Shown: positions 52,337 through 61,090, numbered from the stretch's first letter. The stretch: 64,000 nucleotides of DNA from Paenibacillus nuruki (GCF_001721045.1 NZ_MDER01000064.1:19284-83283); one strand, 5' to 3'. Made by a program: numbers and translations. Notes: generated from the sequence alone by a model not told the origin.

Positions 52337-52402
52337 ACAAGCTACCCTTAGAATAACGGATTATAATCACAATGTCTTTTAATATTATTCAAAAGGCACA
52401 AC

Positions 52403-52444
52403 AAAAAGGGATGAACGACGTGTTATCGTCGTTCATCCCTTTTC
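52403..52444. terminator. Bidirectional terminator
   Basis: AAAAGGGATGAACGACG pairs exactly with CGTCGTTCATCCCTTTT around 6 bases. It separates the convergent NmrA and haem-monooxygenase genes. Confidence 0.9.
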
Positions 52445-52484
52445 TATTGCATATTTTTATACTATAAAGGTAGTCTAGCAGACA

Positions 52485-52820
52485 TTAAGATTTGGTGATA
52501 TTGGATGTTCCTGTTTTGATCGCTTTGATATCATATTTGGCATTTGTCGAATCAACAACATACTCGGGCTTAGGTTGACCTGCTTTTTGGCGATGTCCTT
52601 GTACATGATCATCACTTTTCTCCCAGTTCTTCCATGCTTCTTCAGACTCCCAACGGAATAAAAGAACCACTTCTTCTTCCCCTTTACGAGTCTGCTTCAC
52701 CATAATATTCAAATCAACAAATCCAGGCTGTTCTTCCAAAATATCGGCTTGGTTAAAACGTTCTACGACTTGATGAGAGTTACCTTCTGTGACTGTAATA
52801 CTACGCATAATTGCAAACAT
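52485..52820 (-). CDS. Haem-degrading monooxygenase (HmoA/IsdG type)
   Basis: A 111-residue ABM-superfamily protein. The ferredoxin-like fold begins FAIMRSITVTEGNSHQVVERFNQAD. The segment WESEEAWKNWEKSDDHVQGHRQ carries the aromatic and His residues expected for haem binding in IsdG/HmoA proteins. A perfect Fur box lies upstream, so it is iron-repressed. These enzymes open haem to release iron. AGGAGG lies nine bases before the ATG. Confidence 0.85.
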   Translation of the reverse strand: MFAIMRSITVTEGNSHQVVERFNQADILEEQPGFVDLNIMVKQTRKGEEEVVLLFRWESEEAWKNWEKSDDHVQGHRQKAGQPKPEYVVDSTNAKYDIKAIKTGTSNITKS

Positions 52821-52857
52821 TGTTAAACCTCCTTCAAAGCATTTGTTCTTTTATTAT

Positions 52858-52878
52858 AAATGATAATCATTATCATTG
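52858..52878. promoter_or_regulatory. Fur box (iron-responsive operator)
   Basis: TGATAATCATTATCA at 52861-52875 is an exact match to the 7-1-7 Fur consensus, flanked by AAA and TTG. It lies 41 bases before the haem monooxygenase start and would repress it when iron is plentiful. It may also reach the divergent AraC-GyrI gene. Confidence 0.9.
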
Positions 52879-52976
52879 TCAAAACAACTATATTCACCTG
52901 ACAATTTGGTGCATAAAATGACAGGATTAGCTTGAACTTTTGACTTATAATAAACACCAAGGAGTGAATAACTACT

Positions 52977-53825
52977 ATGAACTGGATCGAATCTTTACAA
53001 CATGCGATTAATTATATGGAAGAACATTTGTTAGAACCGATTACGATTCAGCACATTGCAGATCAAGCTCATCTATCGCCTTTTTATTTTCAGCGTAATT
53101 TTGCGTTGTTAACCGATGTGACCGTAGCCGAATACTTGAGACGAAGAAGATTAACTCTAGCCGCTCATGAACTGGTACATAGCGATCACAAAATTATTGA
53201 TCTGGCACATAAGTATGGCTACGATACACCTGAATCTTTTTCCAAAGCGTTCCGTAGACAACATGGGATTGCCCCTAGTGAAACCCGCAAGCACAGTACT
53301 TCGCTTAAGTCCTACAATCGCTTGGTGATTCAAGTGAATCTGAAAGGAGTCGAACCGATGAATTACAAAATTATAGATCACCCGGGATTTTCATTAGTAG
53401 GTATCAAGCAAACATTCTCTTATGAAGATGGAGAAAATCTACGTGAAATTCCAAAAATGTGGCAAAAAGCGTATCATGATGGTATTGAAGATCAGTTATT
53501 TGAACTCAACAATGGAGCGATCTCAGGAATACTTGGTGTCTGTGTTGATCAAAGTGAACTTCAAGATAAACAAATGGAATACTGGATTGCTACTGCTTAC
53601 AATGGAGATACTCCAGAAGGATTATCCCACTTACAGATTCCTGCTTCCAAATGGAGCGTATTTGAAGTGGAAGGTCCGATGCCAGCAAGTATGCAAAATC
53701 TCTGGAAACAGATTATTTCAGAATGGTTTCCTTCTAATCCTTATGAACATGCATACTTGCCTGAACTGGAAGTATACGGTGGTCCTAACGTTGCTCCGCA
53801 GATCTGGATTCCAATTAAAAACTAG
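52977..53825 (+). CDS. AraC-family regulator with GyrI-like effector domain
   Basis: A 282-residue protein. The N-terminal double HTH (5-105) includes ITIQHIADQAHLSPFYFQRNFALLT and DTPESFSKAFRRQHGIAPSE. The C-terminal GyrI-like/AraC effector-binding domain (~125-280) includes YKIIDHPGFSLVGI, WIATAYNGDTPEG and LPELEVYGG. Such proteins bind hydrophobic drugs and activate efflux or stress genes, as in Rob/BmrR-like regulators. It is divergent from the Fur-controlled gene. AAGGAG lies upstream of the ATG. Confidence 0.9.
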   Translation: MNWIESLQHAINYMEEHLLEPITIQHIADQAHLSPFYFQRNFALLTDVTVAEYLRRRRLTLAAHELVHSDHKIIDLAHKYGYDTPESFSKAFRRQHGIAPSETRKHSTSLKSYNRLVIQVNLKGVEPMNYKIIDHPGFSLVGIKQTFSYEDGENLREIPKMWQKAYHDGIEDQLFELNNGAISGILGVCVDQSELQDKQMEYWIATAYNGDTPEGLSHLQIPASKWSVFEVEGPMPASMQNLWKQIISEWFPSNPYEHAYLPELEVYGGPNVAPQIWIPIKN

Positions 53826-53943
53826 CAGGTAATGGCTGAGTATATTCCAATATATTTATCTTTTATTCAACTGGTCGTTGCAAGCCCCTTTTACTGATTC
53901 ATAGTATGAATGATTTATACAAAAAGAATTGCAAATCATTATA

Positions 53944-53987
53944 AAAAAGCTGTAGATCGCTCGTATTCCAACGATCTACAGCTTTTT
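53944..53987. terminator. Bidirectional terminator
   Basis: AAAAAGCTGTAGATCG pairs exactly with CGATCTACAGCTTTTT around 12 bases. It serves the AraC-GyrI and stalk-protein genes. Confidence 0.9.
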
Positions 53988-54019
53988 GCTTTGGTATTTT
54001 TATGATAGTACAGATCTAT

Positions 54020-54628
54020 TTAGAACATTGAGGTAATTTCACCTGTATTTTTATTTACATAATACCAGCCATATGTAGATGTATGACCTTCTCCTGTAGC
54101 TTCATCATCGACCACATCTTCATACACATGGACAACATACATATCATCTTCCTCATGATCTACATCTGTCAACAGATATGAAGAACCATTTAACTTATAT
54201 TTATCTTTGACCAGTTGAATCGCTTGTGCTCTGCTGACTGCTGATGTACCTGTTGCCGTATTGGAATTTGAATTAGGTGTGGTTGGCACTGTAGGTACAC
54301 TTGGAGTCGGTATCGTCGGAGTAGTCGTCGAATTAGAAGATGACGATGAACCTGTACTATTTGCCTGATTGCTTCCAATATACAAATTATTATTGGACAA
54401 ACGAATATCTTTGCTCATTGCATTACTCATCGTTCTTGCCGGTACATACGTAGTTCCTTTATAAATAATGACATTAGCATCTGACTTTTTAACTTGATCG
54501 ATGTATAACCCTACTTGCTTAAAAGCCACTTGAATACTGGTTGTATTAGCTGCCATCGCTACACCTGTACCTGTCAATAATGAACCGATCGTTATACCTA
54601 ATACTAATCCTTTAACTTTGTCTTTCAT
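54020..54628 (-). CDS. Secreted stalk-domain protein with C-terminal PepSY-like part
   Basis: A 202-residue exported protein. The signal peptide ends near residue 27 (GSLLTGTGVAMAAN). A copper-amine-oxidase N1-type stalk domain spans 30-90 (VIIYKGTTYVPARTMSNAMSKDIR). A Ser/Thr/Pro-rich linker covers ~90-130. The C-terminal ~70 residues (SRAQAIQLVKDKYKL...YGWYYVNKNTGEITSMF) look like a PepSY-type domain. Stalk proteins of this type are very abundant in Paenibacillus; function unknown. AAGGAG lies upstream of the ATG. Confidence 0.75.
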   Translation of the reverse strand: MKDKVKGLVLGITIGSLLTGTGVAMAANTTSIQVAFKQVGLYIDQVKKSDANVIIYKGTTYVPARTMSNAMSKDIRLSNNNLYIGSNQANSTGSSSSSNSTTTPTIPTPSVPTVPTTPNSNSNTATGTSAVSRAQAIQLVKDKYKLNGSSYLLTDVDHEEDDMYVVHVYEDVVDDEATGEGHTSTYGWYYVNKNTGEITSMF

Positions 54629-54657
54629 GCCTGCTCACTCCTTTATAGGTAAATGTA

Positions 54658-55824
54658 TTAATATTCGCTAGCGTACAAAATCTCTCCGGTGCGGGATAGA
54701 TCATATCCACCGATCGCTTGTAATTCACGTTTGAAATCATCGGATGACAATATTCTTTTTAATGTAGCGATCCACTCTGCATTTTCTACTTTATTTAAAA
54801 TAACCAGATCATATCGTTCTACTGTCAATGGAATAAATTCCACTCCGACCAGTGCAGCGGCTTTCTCACTTCCTACCCCTACATCTGCTTGACCGCTTGC
54901 TACTTTACCTGCCACAGCAATATGAGAAGATTCTTCCTGCGTATATCCTTGTAATTGAGAAGTACGAATCCCATTCAATCGTAATTGTTCATCCAATAAT
55001 ACACGCGCTCCTGCTCCACGTTCTCGATTCACAATCGTTATTCCATTTTGAGCCAAATCTTGCCATGAACGAATATCTTTTGGATTTCCTCTAGCCACAT
55101 ACAATCCTGCACGCCTTGAAGCTAGATTAATCACTGTACATGGATGCGAGACAAGCATTTTACGAATATACGGTAAATTATAATCTCCTGTATCCCCATC
55201 AAATAAATGAGTACTGACAATATCTGAATTTCCCATATACATCGATACTAGACTATCCATACTTCCGGCAAAAGAGCGAAGCGGACGATAACGATTGTCC
55301 TCTTTTTCCATATAACGAGCTAGAATATCCAGACTGGTATCTTGCCCTGTAATCACGATCGTTTTGCCAGTCGTCGGTGGAGTGATCGGTTCTTGAGTAA
55401 TCGGGTTCATCGTGCCTGTATTTCGCAAAATTTCTTCTGGACGTGCATAAGCTGCATGCACAAATTCAGGTGTCACTGTAGCGTCTGGATCAGGCGTATG
55501 ATCTTGATAATCAATATGTGGAATATTCCCGATGCCAGGCTGAAGCGGAGACACTTCTGACGGCTCCGAGGACGAAGTAGGCAATATGCTATTTAGTGGG
55601 GTTGCTGTCATATGAAGCTGTCCCGCATTTTCTCGATTTTCACGAATCATTCCATTTTTCGCTTTTTGTTTATACGTTTCTAGATCATAATGATCCACTC
55701 GCATTTGTTTCCCTACACGATAAGCGGGTAGATCGCCTTTTTTGATCAGATCGTAAACGGTTAATTTAGAGACTTTAAGTAATTTGGCAATTTCTTCGGT
55801 TGTGTATGACACCTGCTCATTCAT
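54658..55824 (-). CDS. HTH/periplasmic-binding-domain regulator (molybdate type)
   Basis: A 388-residue protein. Residues 1-55 are an excisionase/MerR-like HTH (YTTEEIAKLLKVSKLTVYDLIKKGDLPAYRVGKQMRV). A Pro/Thr-rich linker follows. Residues ~160-385 form a PBP_like domain (PF12727 type), with IVITGQDTSLDILARYM, FAGSMDSLVSMYMGNSDIVSTHL and VNRERGAGARVLLDEQLRLNGI. This architecture regulates molybdate uptake, and modAB is divergent. ATG at 55824 has GGAGG eight bases upstream. Molybdate binding is inferred from context. Confidence 0.8.
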   Translation of the reverse strand: MNEQVSYTTEEIAKLLKVSKLTVYDLIKKGDLPAYRVGKQMRVDHYDLETYKQKAKNGMIRENRENAGQLHMTATPLNSILPTSSSEPSEVSPLQPGIGNIPHIDYQDHTPDPDATVTPEFVHAAYARPEEILRNTGTMNPITQEPITPPTTGKTIVITGQDTSLDILARYMEKEDNRYRPLRSFAGSMDSLVSMYMGNSDIVSTHLFDGDTGDYNLPYIRKMLVSHPCTVINLASRRAGLYVARGNPKDIRSWQDLAQNGITIVNRERGAGARVLLDEQLRLNGIRTSQLQGYTQEESSHIAVAGKVASGQADVGVGSEKAAALVGVEFIPLTVERYDLVILNKVENAEWIATLKRILSSDDFKRELQAIGGYDLSRTGEILYASEY

Positions 55825-55977
55825 AGGTGGTTCCTCCCTAACAAGATACATTTATCTTAACGTGGATGATATGAGTTTTCAATTTAAACAATCGCACTAT
55901 ATCCAATTCAATATGATGTTTAATTATAACTAGATATAATTAGAATGATTTAGTATGATCTAATATATATTATTCAG

Positions 55978-55999
55978 TATAATACATAGTTGTATTATA
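55978..55999. promoter_or_regulatory. Inverted repeat before modA, possible operator
   Basis: TATAATACA and TGTATTATA form perfect 9-base arms around TAGT, about 18 bases before the modA start. It overlaps the likely -10 or transcript-start zone and may bind the divergent HTH/PBP regulator. Confidence 0.5.
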
Positions 56000-56016
56000 A
56001 CTTTAAGGAGGAATAT

Positions 56017-56916
56017 GTGTTGAAATCTATACTTTCTTTATTTTCACATCGAAATCATACTTCTACTTCCCGGATGGGTCTACCTGCGCTTCTGTTAGGT
56101 CTGATCTTAATACTTAGTGCTTGTTCGTCCACGACAACTACATCCAGTACAGATAGCGCTAACGGTTCTACACCTTCTTCTGAGACTAATGCTACAGCTA
56201 CCAGTGAATCTCCTGTACAACTCACTATTTCAGCTGCTGCAAGCTTAACGGATAGTCTACAGGAAATCCAAACGTTATACCAACAGCAACATCCTAATGT
56301 TAACCTTACATTCAACTTTGCGGCTTCAGGTACATTACAGAAACAGATTGAACAAGGCGCTCCTGCGGATCTATTCTTCTCAGCAGGTAGTAAACAAATG
56401 GATGCTCTACTCAGTGCTAATCTTATTGATAAAACGCATGAGAAAGACGTGCTCGCTAATGATCTTGTACTTATTGTACCCAAAGATAGCGCATTAACAT
56501 TATCTTCATTGCAAGATTTGACTCGTGACAATATCAAAAAATTAGCTGTCGGTACACCTGAATCGGTTCCTGCGGGTATGTATGCCAAACAAACGTTAGA
56601 GTCGTCAGGGCTATGGGACAAGTTACAATCCAAAATCGTGCTGACTAAAGATGTCAAACAAGTATTGTCTTATGTAGAAACAGGTAATGCTGAAGCAGGA
56701 TTTGTCTACAAAACGGATGCCATGGATTCAGATAAAGTACAGGTGGCTTTGAAAACTACTGCTGATAGTCATGATCCAATTCTATATCCAGCAGGAATCG
56801 TATCTGATACTACTCATCCTGAAGAAGCTGCTGCTTTCTATGACTATCTACAGACCGATGAAGCACAAGCCATTTTTGTCAAACACGGTTTTATGAAGGC
56901 TTCTGCGAGTTCATGA
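56017..56916 (+). CDS. modA: Molybdate ABC transporter binding lipoprotein ModA
   Basis: A protein of about 299 residues with a long signal region ending in the lipobox LSACS (ALLLGLILILSACSS), a Thr/Ser-rich linker and the ModA fold: LTISAAASLTDSLQEIQTLY, FNFAASGTLQKQIEQGAPADLFFSAG (oxyanion-binding serines) and the C-terminal YPAGIVSDTTHPEEAAAFYDYLQTDEAQ. It binds molybdate or tungstate. The start is GTG at 56017 or TTG at 56020, with AAGGAGG five and eight bases upstream. It overlaps modB by 4 bases. Confidence 0.9.
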   Translation: MLKSILSLFSHRNHTSTSRMGLPALLLGLILILSACSSTTTTSSTDSANGSTPSSETNATATSESPVQLTISAAASLTDSLQEIQTLYQQQHPNVNLTFNFAASGTLQKQIEQGAPADLFFSAGSKQMDALLSANLIDKTHEKDVLANDLVLIVPKDSALTLSSLQDLTRDNIKKLAVGTPESVPAGMYAKQTLESSGLWDKLQSKIVLTKDVKQVLSYVETGNAEAGFVYKTDAMDSDKVQVALKTTADSHDPILYPAGIVSDTTHPEEAAAFYDYLQTDEAQAIFVKHGFMKASASS

Positions 56917-57593
56917 ATTCGTTAAACTGGTCATGGGACGTTATCGGTTCGCCTATTCTGTTGTCTTTGCAAATTGCTTGTGTAGCAGGTTCTCTTGCTT
57001 TTTTACTGAGTATTGTGATGGCCATGTGGATGAATCGGCATACCTTTCTAGGGAAATCAATCGTTGAAACGATATTTATGTTACCCCTGGTTCTGCCTCC
57101 TTCGGTTGTCGGTCTTTTGCTACTGACTATACTGGGTCGGCGTAGTTGGATTGGTCAGGCGGCTGAATGGCTTACTCATCAGCCGCTTGTGTTCAGCGCA
57201 ACTGGAGCGATTATTGCTGCAACTGTCGTTTCTTTTCCACTGGCTTATCAGACACTCAAAACAGGATTCGCTCTGGTAGATAAAGATGTACTGGAATCTG
57301 CACGCTCTCAAGGTGCCAGTGAATTACAATTACTCTGGTATATGATCTTACCGCTTGCATGGCGTTCACTGGTAACTGGATTTGTGCTTGCTTTTGCTAG
57401 AGCCTTAGGAGAATTTGGGGCTACTTTAATGGTAGCTGGTAATATTCCAGGCAAAACACAGACATTACCAACTGCGATTTACTTTGCTGTCGATGCTAAC
57501 AATATGCCACTGGCTTGGAGTTTAACCATCATTACGATTCTGATTTCATTTATTCTATTATTAGTCACTGGACGCATTCGTGGTTCTGCCTGA
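56913..57593 (+). CDS. modB: Molybdate ABC transporter permease ModB
   Basis: A 226-residue permease with five membrane helices. The EAA-like loop reads DVLESARSQGASELQLLWYMILPLAWRSL near 130-158. LPLVLPPSVVGLLLLTILGR and RALGEFGATLMVAGNIPGKTQTLPTAIYF are ModB signatures. It starts inside the modA stop (ATGA). No modC ATPase gene follows: the next gene is a GNAT. The ATPase must be encoded elsewhere or the pair shares one. Confidence 0.9.
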   Translation: MNSLNWSWDVIGSPILLSLQIACVAGSLAFLLSIVMAMWMNRHTFLGKSIVETIFMLPLVLPPSVVGLLLLTILGRRSWIGQAAEWLTHQPLVFSATGAIIAATVVSFPLAYQTLKTGFALVDKDVLESARSQGASELQLLWYMILPLAWRSLVTGFVLAFARALGEFGATLMVAGNIPGKTQTLPTAIYFAVDANNMPLAWSLTIITILISFILLLVTGRIRGSA

Positions 57594-57617
57594 TCGGTAG
57601 CTGCGGATGCTTTTTTT
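57574..57617 (+). terminator. Terminator at the modB end
   Basis: GCATTCG pairs with CGGATGC (one G-U pair) across a 23-base loop and is followed by T7. It starts inside the 3' end of modB, confirming that the operon stops without modC. Confidence 0.6.
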
Positions 57618-57750
57618 ATTTGTAAAACTTAGATAGCTTTATCTAGTATATTCCTTATATAATTAGAAATAGATTGACCAAAAAGAAGATCGATTGGGGA
57701 CGACTTCATTCCATCTCTTTCTATTAAATACAAAAAAAAGAGGTACCGCT

Positions 57751-58602
57751 ATGCTCAAACTTCAGCAGTTATCAGATATATTAGAATTACAGGCACTTTG
57801 TGAAAAAGAAGATCATATTATGCTCAAATTAAACTGGGACATGCTCAAAAATCGTGCGCCTGGCAGTGTAGAAGATTTTTTCCATTACGAAGGTAAATTA
57901 CTGATCGGTTTTCTAGGTATCTACCGAATGGGACAAAATATTGAAGTATGCGGCATGACACATCCTCTTTATCGTCGACGGGGTGTATTCACAAAATTGT
58001 GGGAACAAGCAGTCAGTCGTGGTCAATTGGTCGATGCCAATCAAGTGTTATTAAATGTGCCTCGTGATTCGGTTGCAGGTCAAGCATGGGTACATACAAG
58101 ACCTGTTGTGCTGCAAAGTATTGAATATACGCTCAAGCTTGATAAAGAACATAACTCGTTACGTATAGACGAACCTGAATCTGCGGTATTACGCCCATTT
58201 AACGATAGCGATATTCCGTTGTGGATACGACTGGATGCAGATGCATTTGCAATTAGTGAAGCTTCTACAACAGCTACACTAGCCAATGCCAATCGTTCCA
58301 AAACACGCAAAATGCTAGTGATTGAACATGCTGGTATCGCGGTCGGTAAAATAGAAGTGGATTATGAGGGAGAACACAGTTGGATCTATGGATTCGTCAT
58401 CGATCCTGCATTACGTGGACACGGGATTGGACGTAGTGCTTTGCGTCAGGTGGCTCTTGCTGAAAGTCAGGCAGGTCATAGTGTCTGGCTCAATGTGGTA
58501 TCTGATAATGATCGCGCACTCTATCTGTATGAATCGTGTGGCTTCCAGCATCAAGATATTCAAGACTATTACTTGTATTCTCCACCTATGCCTGAAATTT
58601 AA
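57751..58602 (+). CDS. GNAT N-acetyltransferase, two-domain
   Basis: A 283-residue protein with two GNAT folds. The first (to ~125) has GMTHPLYRRRGVFTKLWEQAV with an RRxGxx acetyl-CoA loop. The second (~135-283) has YGFVIDPALRGHGIGRSALRQVAL and LNVVSDNDRALYLYESCGFQ, a complete motif A and B. ATG at 57751 has AGAGG seven bases upstream; an earlier in-frame ATG at 57694 lacks one. Substrate unknown. It ends before a strong terminator. Confidence 0.85.
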   Translation: MLKLQQLSDILELQALCEKEDHIMLKLNWDMLKNRAPGSVEDFFHYEGKLLIGFLGIYRMGQNIEVCGMTHPLYRRRGVFTKLWEQAVSRGQLVDANQVLLNVPRDSVAGQAWVHTRPVVLQSIEYTLKLDKEHNSLRIDEPESAVLRPFNDSDIPLWIRLDADAFAISEASTTATLANANRSKTRKMLVIEHAGIAVGKIEVDYEGEHSWIYGFVIDPALRGHGIGRSALRQVALAESQAGHSVWLNVVSDNDRALYLYESCGFQHQDIQDYYLYSPPMPEI

Positions 58603-58619
58603 ATCATTTATACAAACAC

Positions 58620-58680
58620 AGAAAAAGCGTTTATACCAAGCACGGAGGTCCGGTCCATGCATGGATAAACGCTTTTTCTT
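58620..58680. terminator. Bidirectional terminator
   Basis: AGAAAAAGCGTTTAT pairs exactly with ATAAACGCTTTTTCT across a ~30-base loop. It follows the GNAT gene. Confidence 0.85.
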
Positions 58681-58796
58681 AGAGAATCATCTATGTTATC
58701 GAATCATGTGACTGGGACGAAAAGATAGATGATCTCTATTCCCTGTAACAGGAAAGCCGTATGTTCGTTGGTCTTACTTATATTGTGAAAAGAATC

Positions 58797-58827
58797 CGGG
58801 TCAAAAAGATGGGGGGATTTTGACCCG
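58797..58827 (-). terminator. Hairpin after the 58841 gene
   Basis: CGGGTCAAAA pairs exactly with TTTTGACCCG around 11 bases. A T-rich but interrupted tract follows on the minus strand, so it is a probable rather than certain terminator. Confidence 0.55.
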
Positions 58828-58840
58828 TTTCTTGGTCCAC

Positions 58841-59623
58841 CTACATGAGGCTCCACGAAGGAGCTAAGGATGTCACACCAGCGTTCTGTCTGCAATGTTC
58901 ACAGACTTGAGTTCCGCCTGGTACGACATGTTGAAGCAAATGAAGATAATCGATCGATGCAGCTACTTTTTCCGGTGAAGGATAATGACGCTGTACCTTG
59001 CCTTCCATAATCGAAAAGATATCAATTCGTTCAGGAAGCCTACCAAAAGCAGACTGGCAAAACACGGAAGATAGATGAATAAAAGCTTCTGCTGTGTAAG
59101 GATCATCATCAACTATAAACTTCTGAACAATCAGGCTCTTGTGTCCGGCTACATCATCCGGTTGCGCTGTTTGTTCAGATACTTGCCATGCCACTTGAAA
59201 AATAACAGACAAGTCAGTTTGCAGTTCTGGAACCAAAGTCTGATGCTGTTCATATAACATCATAGGATAAGGTGCATATTCGTTGGCTGCAAGAAGCTTA
59301 CGAATATTTGCCGTAACCAAATCTTTGACCTGCCAGTACTGCTGTTCATGATCGAAGTAAGAGATACGCTTGGGCCAACGGAAATCAACCAGCTGGCCAA
59401 TATCTGTAATCCCTCTAAGCTCTGGCGACATACTGTAATAACGATTAATCGCATGTCCTATCGCAAATTGTACACGTTGCTTCCAATGAATCTGCGAAGC
59501 TTGCTTACGTGACGTTTGGCGTGTAGGTAGTGACTGATCATTTGTACGATAGGTCATCCGTAGCCATTCTTCCAGCTTGTAATCCTGCAAAACAGGTGAA
59601 GCCTGATCCGTAGAATAATTCAT
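58841..59623 (-). CDS. Uncharacterised protein with C-terminal CxxC
   Basis: A 260-residue soluble protein. Residues 95-200 have alternating helices and strands: VKDLVTANIRKLLAANEY, LVPELQTDLSVIFQVAW, HKSLIVQKFIVDDDPYTAEAFIHLSSVFCQSAFG. The pattern weakly recalls a RecB-like nuclease core, but the key DxK is not evident. The C terminus has CEHCRQNAG. Related proteins of unknown function are common in Paenibacillus. No function is assigned. Confidence 0.6.
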   Translation of the reverse strand: MNYSTDQASPVLQDYKLEEWLRMTYRTNDQSLPTRQTSRKQASQIHWKQRVQFAIGHAINRYYSMSPELRGITDIGQLVDFRWPKRISYFDHEQQYWQVKDLVTANIRKLLAANEYAPYPMMLYEQHQTLVPELQTDLSVIFQVAWQVSEQTAQPDDVAGHKSLIVQKFIVDDDPYTAEAFIHLSSVFCQSAFGRLPERIDIFSIMEGKVQRHYPSPEKVAASIDYLHLLQHVVPGGTQVCEHCRQNAGVTSLAPSWSLM

Positions 59624-59707
59624 ATATGCTTAACACCTGCTTTCCAGTCATACGAAGTCTTTAATTACATCTACTCTAATGTGATCGTGTGATCAAGTAA
59701 GCTCAAA

Positions 59708-60160
59708 TTACACTACGCTTACTGCTACGCCCGCAAATTTTTTGCCGAATTCACGACAAGTTTCCTTCTCGTCGGATGAAGGATTCAATTCGATCTTCAG
59801 CCCTTCTAACACGATATCTGCGCCACGCTCTTGTAACTTGTTCGTAAGAATATCGACAGCTGCTGCAAATTGTTCGTAACAAGTGTCTCCACTTCCAAAT
59901 ACAGCTGCTTTTTTACCAGTAAGGTCTAGCTGATCCATATCTTCGTAAAAGTCGAGGAATTCATCTGGCAATTCGCCATCTCCCCAAGTATAGGCGCCAA
60001 GGAGTACTGCGTCATATTCCAAAAGAGTATCCGCATCACAGTCCATTGCTTGCTTGAGTTCAACCTCTCCACCTATGGATTGTATTCCTTCGGCAATCAA
60101 ATCTGCAATTTCTTCTGTATTCCCAGTCATGCTGGCGAACACCACTAATATTTTAGACAT
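59708..60160 (-). CDS. Flavodoxin
   Basis: A 150-residue FMN-binding electron carrier. The phosphate loop is ASMTGNTEEIAD (residues 9-20). LLGAYTWGDGELPDEFLDFYEDM supplies the FMN-stacking Trp and aspartates, and KKAAVFGSGDTCYEQFAAAVD the 90s loop with its stacking Tyr. Length and motifs match YkuN/YkuP of Bacillus. A Fur box upstream means it replaces ferredoxin when iron is scarce. GGAGG lies about eight bases before the ATG. Confidence 0.92.
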   Translation of the reverse strand: MSKILVVFASMTGNTEEIADLIAEGIQSIGGEVELKQAMDCDADTLLEYDAVLLGAYTWGDGELPDEFLDFYEDMDQLDLTGKKAAVFGSGDTCYEQFAAAVDILTNKLQERGADIVLEGLKIELNPSSDEKETCREFGKKFAGVAVSVV

Positions 60161-60200
60161 TGTAATCCTCCCGCATATGTGTTTTCCATGGATTGATCAT

Positions 60201-60225
60201 ACTTGATAATGATTCTCATTGTCAA
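60201..60225. promoter_or_regulatory. Fur box upstream of flavodoxin
   Basis: TGATAATGATTCTCA at 60204-60218 matches the 7-1-7 Fur consensus with one mismatch, continuing TTGTCA. It lies about 45 bases before the flavodoxin start. Confidence 0.85.
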
Positions 60226-60310
60226 CAACGAATTTTAAATTTTTAGTTTATTTCTTTTAACGTGTGTTTGATATCGATTATATTTTCACCTTAGTTTCTT
60301 TTACACAAAT

Positions 60311-60335
60311 AAAAAAGCCGCTTATTAAGCGACTT
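60311..60335 (-). terminator. Terminator of SDR gene
   Basis: On the minus strand, AAGTCGCTT pairs with AAGCGGCTT (one G-U pair) around 3 bases, followed by T residues. Confidence 0.7.
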
Positions 60336-60400
60336 CTTTAGTACATACATTTGAATTAGCATTTTTGTAGATTCGAAAATGCTATTTTACATATTGTGCT

Positions 60401-61090
60401 TTAATACTGTATGGTTGCTGGCGTAACTCCTTTTGGATACTCTTCTTCCCATACTGCTTGGTCTGTATAAGCTTTATACCACATATCTGCAATAACATCT
60501 GGATCATTCACTGTGCCATTACCTGATTCTTTGATAAATAAACCTAACGATCGATGACCTACAAAAATGCCTTTAGGTGACAATTCAGTATGCAGATTAG
60601 TGATATAATTTCGCAAACCTGCCATAATAATACCGACATTTCCCATCATAGGCACAGGGTATAATGCTGATAATCCTGTAGTAAAAAGTAAAGCTCCTTC
60701 TTTGCGTGCAAGCATATCTTGTACTACTGTATTCACCACATGAATAGCACTGAAAATATATCCTTCATATAAGTCTTTGATATTCTCTGCTGTTAATTCC
60801 AATACAGAAGTAGGTGGATACTTTCCAGCAGTAGGACTAAATTCCAACACATCAATCGAACCGTATTTGTTTTTAATGTTAGCAAGTGCCTCTGTCATTT
60901 GGTCTGCTTGATATACATCTGCTATAAAATAAGAAGCTTCTATATGATTTTCTTTTAATACCTTTATCATTTCTTGCAACTTGATAGCATTGCGCGAGAC
61001 CAAAGCTATTTGAAATCCTGCCTTACCAAATCGTTTGGCTAATGACAATCCCAAACCTTTTCCTGCTCCAATAATAACTAATGTTTTCAT
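60401..61090 (-). CDS. Atypical SDR lacking the catalytic Tyr-Lys
   Basis: A 229-residue Rossmann-fold protein. The nucleotide motif GAGKGLG is present near residue 8, and LVSRNAIKLQEMIKVLKE points to NADP(H). NNAG is replaced by FSPTAGK. Where YxxxK is expected the sequence reads MGNVGIIMAGLRNY, so both active-site Tyr and Lys appear missing. A regulatory or binding role, or a different reaction, is possible. ATG at 61090 has GGAG seven bases upstream; the ATG at 61096 is too close to it. Divergent from a TetR gene. Confidence 0.8.
   Translation of the reverse strand: MKTLVIIGAGKGLGLSLAKRFGKAGFQIALVSRNAIKLQEMIKVLKENHIEASYFIADVYQADQMTEALANIKNKYGSIDVLEFSPTAGKYPPTSVLELTAENIKDLYEGYIFSAIHVVNTVVQDMLARKEGALLFTTGLSALYPVPMMGNVGIIMAGLRNYITNLHTELSPKGIFVGHRSLGLFIKESGNGTVNDPDVIADMWYKAYTDQAVWEEEYPKGVTPATIQY

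Noticed and set aside
53422..53832. Long +1 frame of 136 codons inside the AraC-GyrI gene
   Set aside because: It overlaps a well-supported gene in another frame and shows no domain or ribosome site.
56055..56657. 200-codon minus-strand frame opposite modA
   Set aside because: modA on the plus strand has a ribosome site, lipobox and family motifs; the antisense frame has none.
58841..59623. RecB/Cas4-like nuclease call for the 260-residue protein
   Set aside because: The general helix-strand pattern and a CxxC are not enough; the catalytic Asp, Glu-x-Lys residues could not be located.
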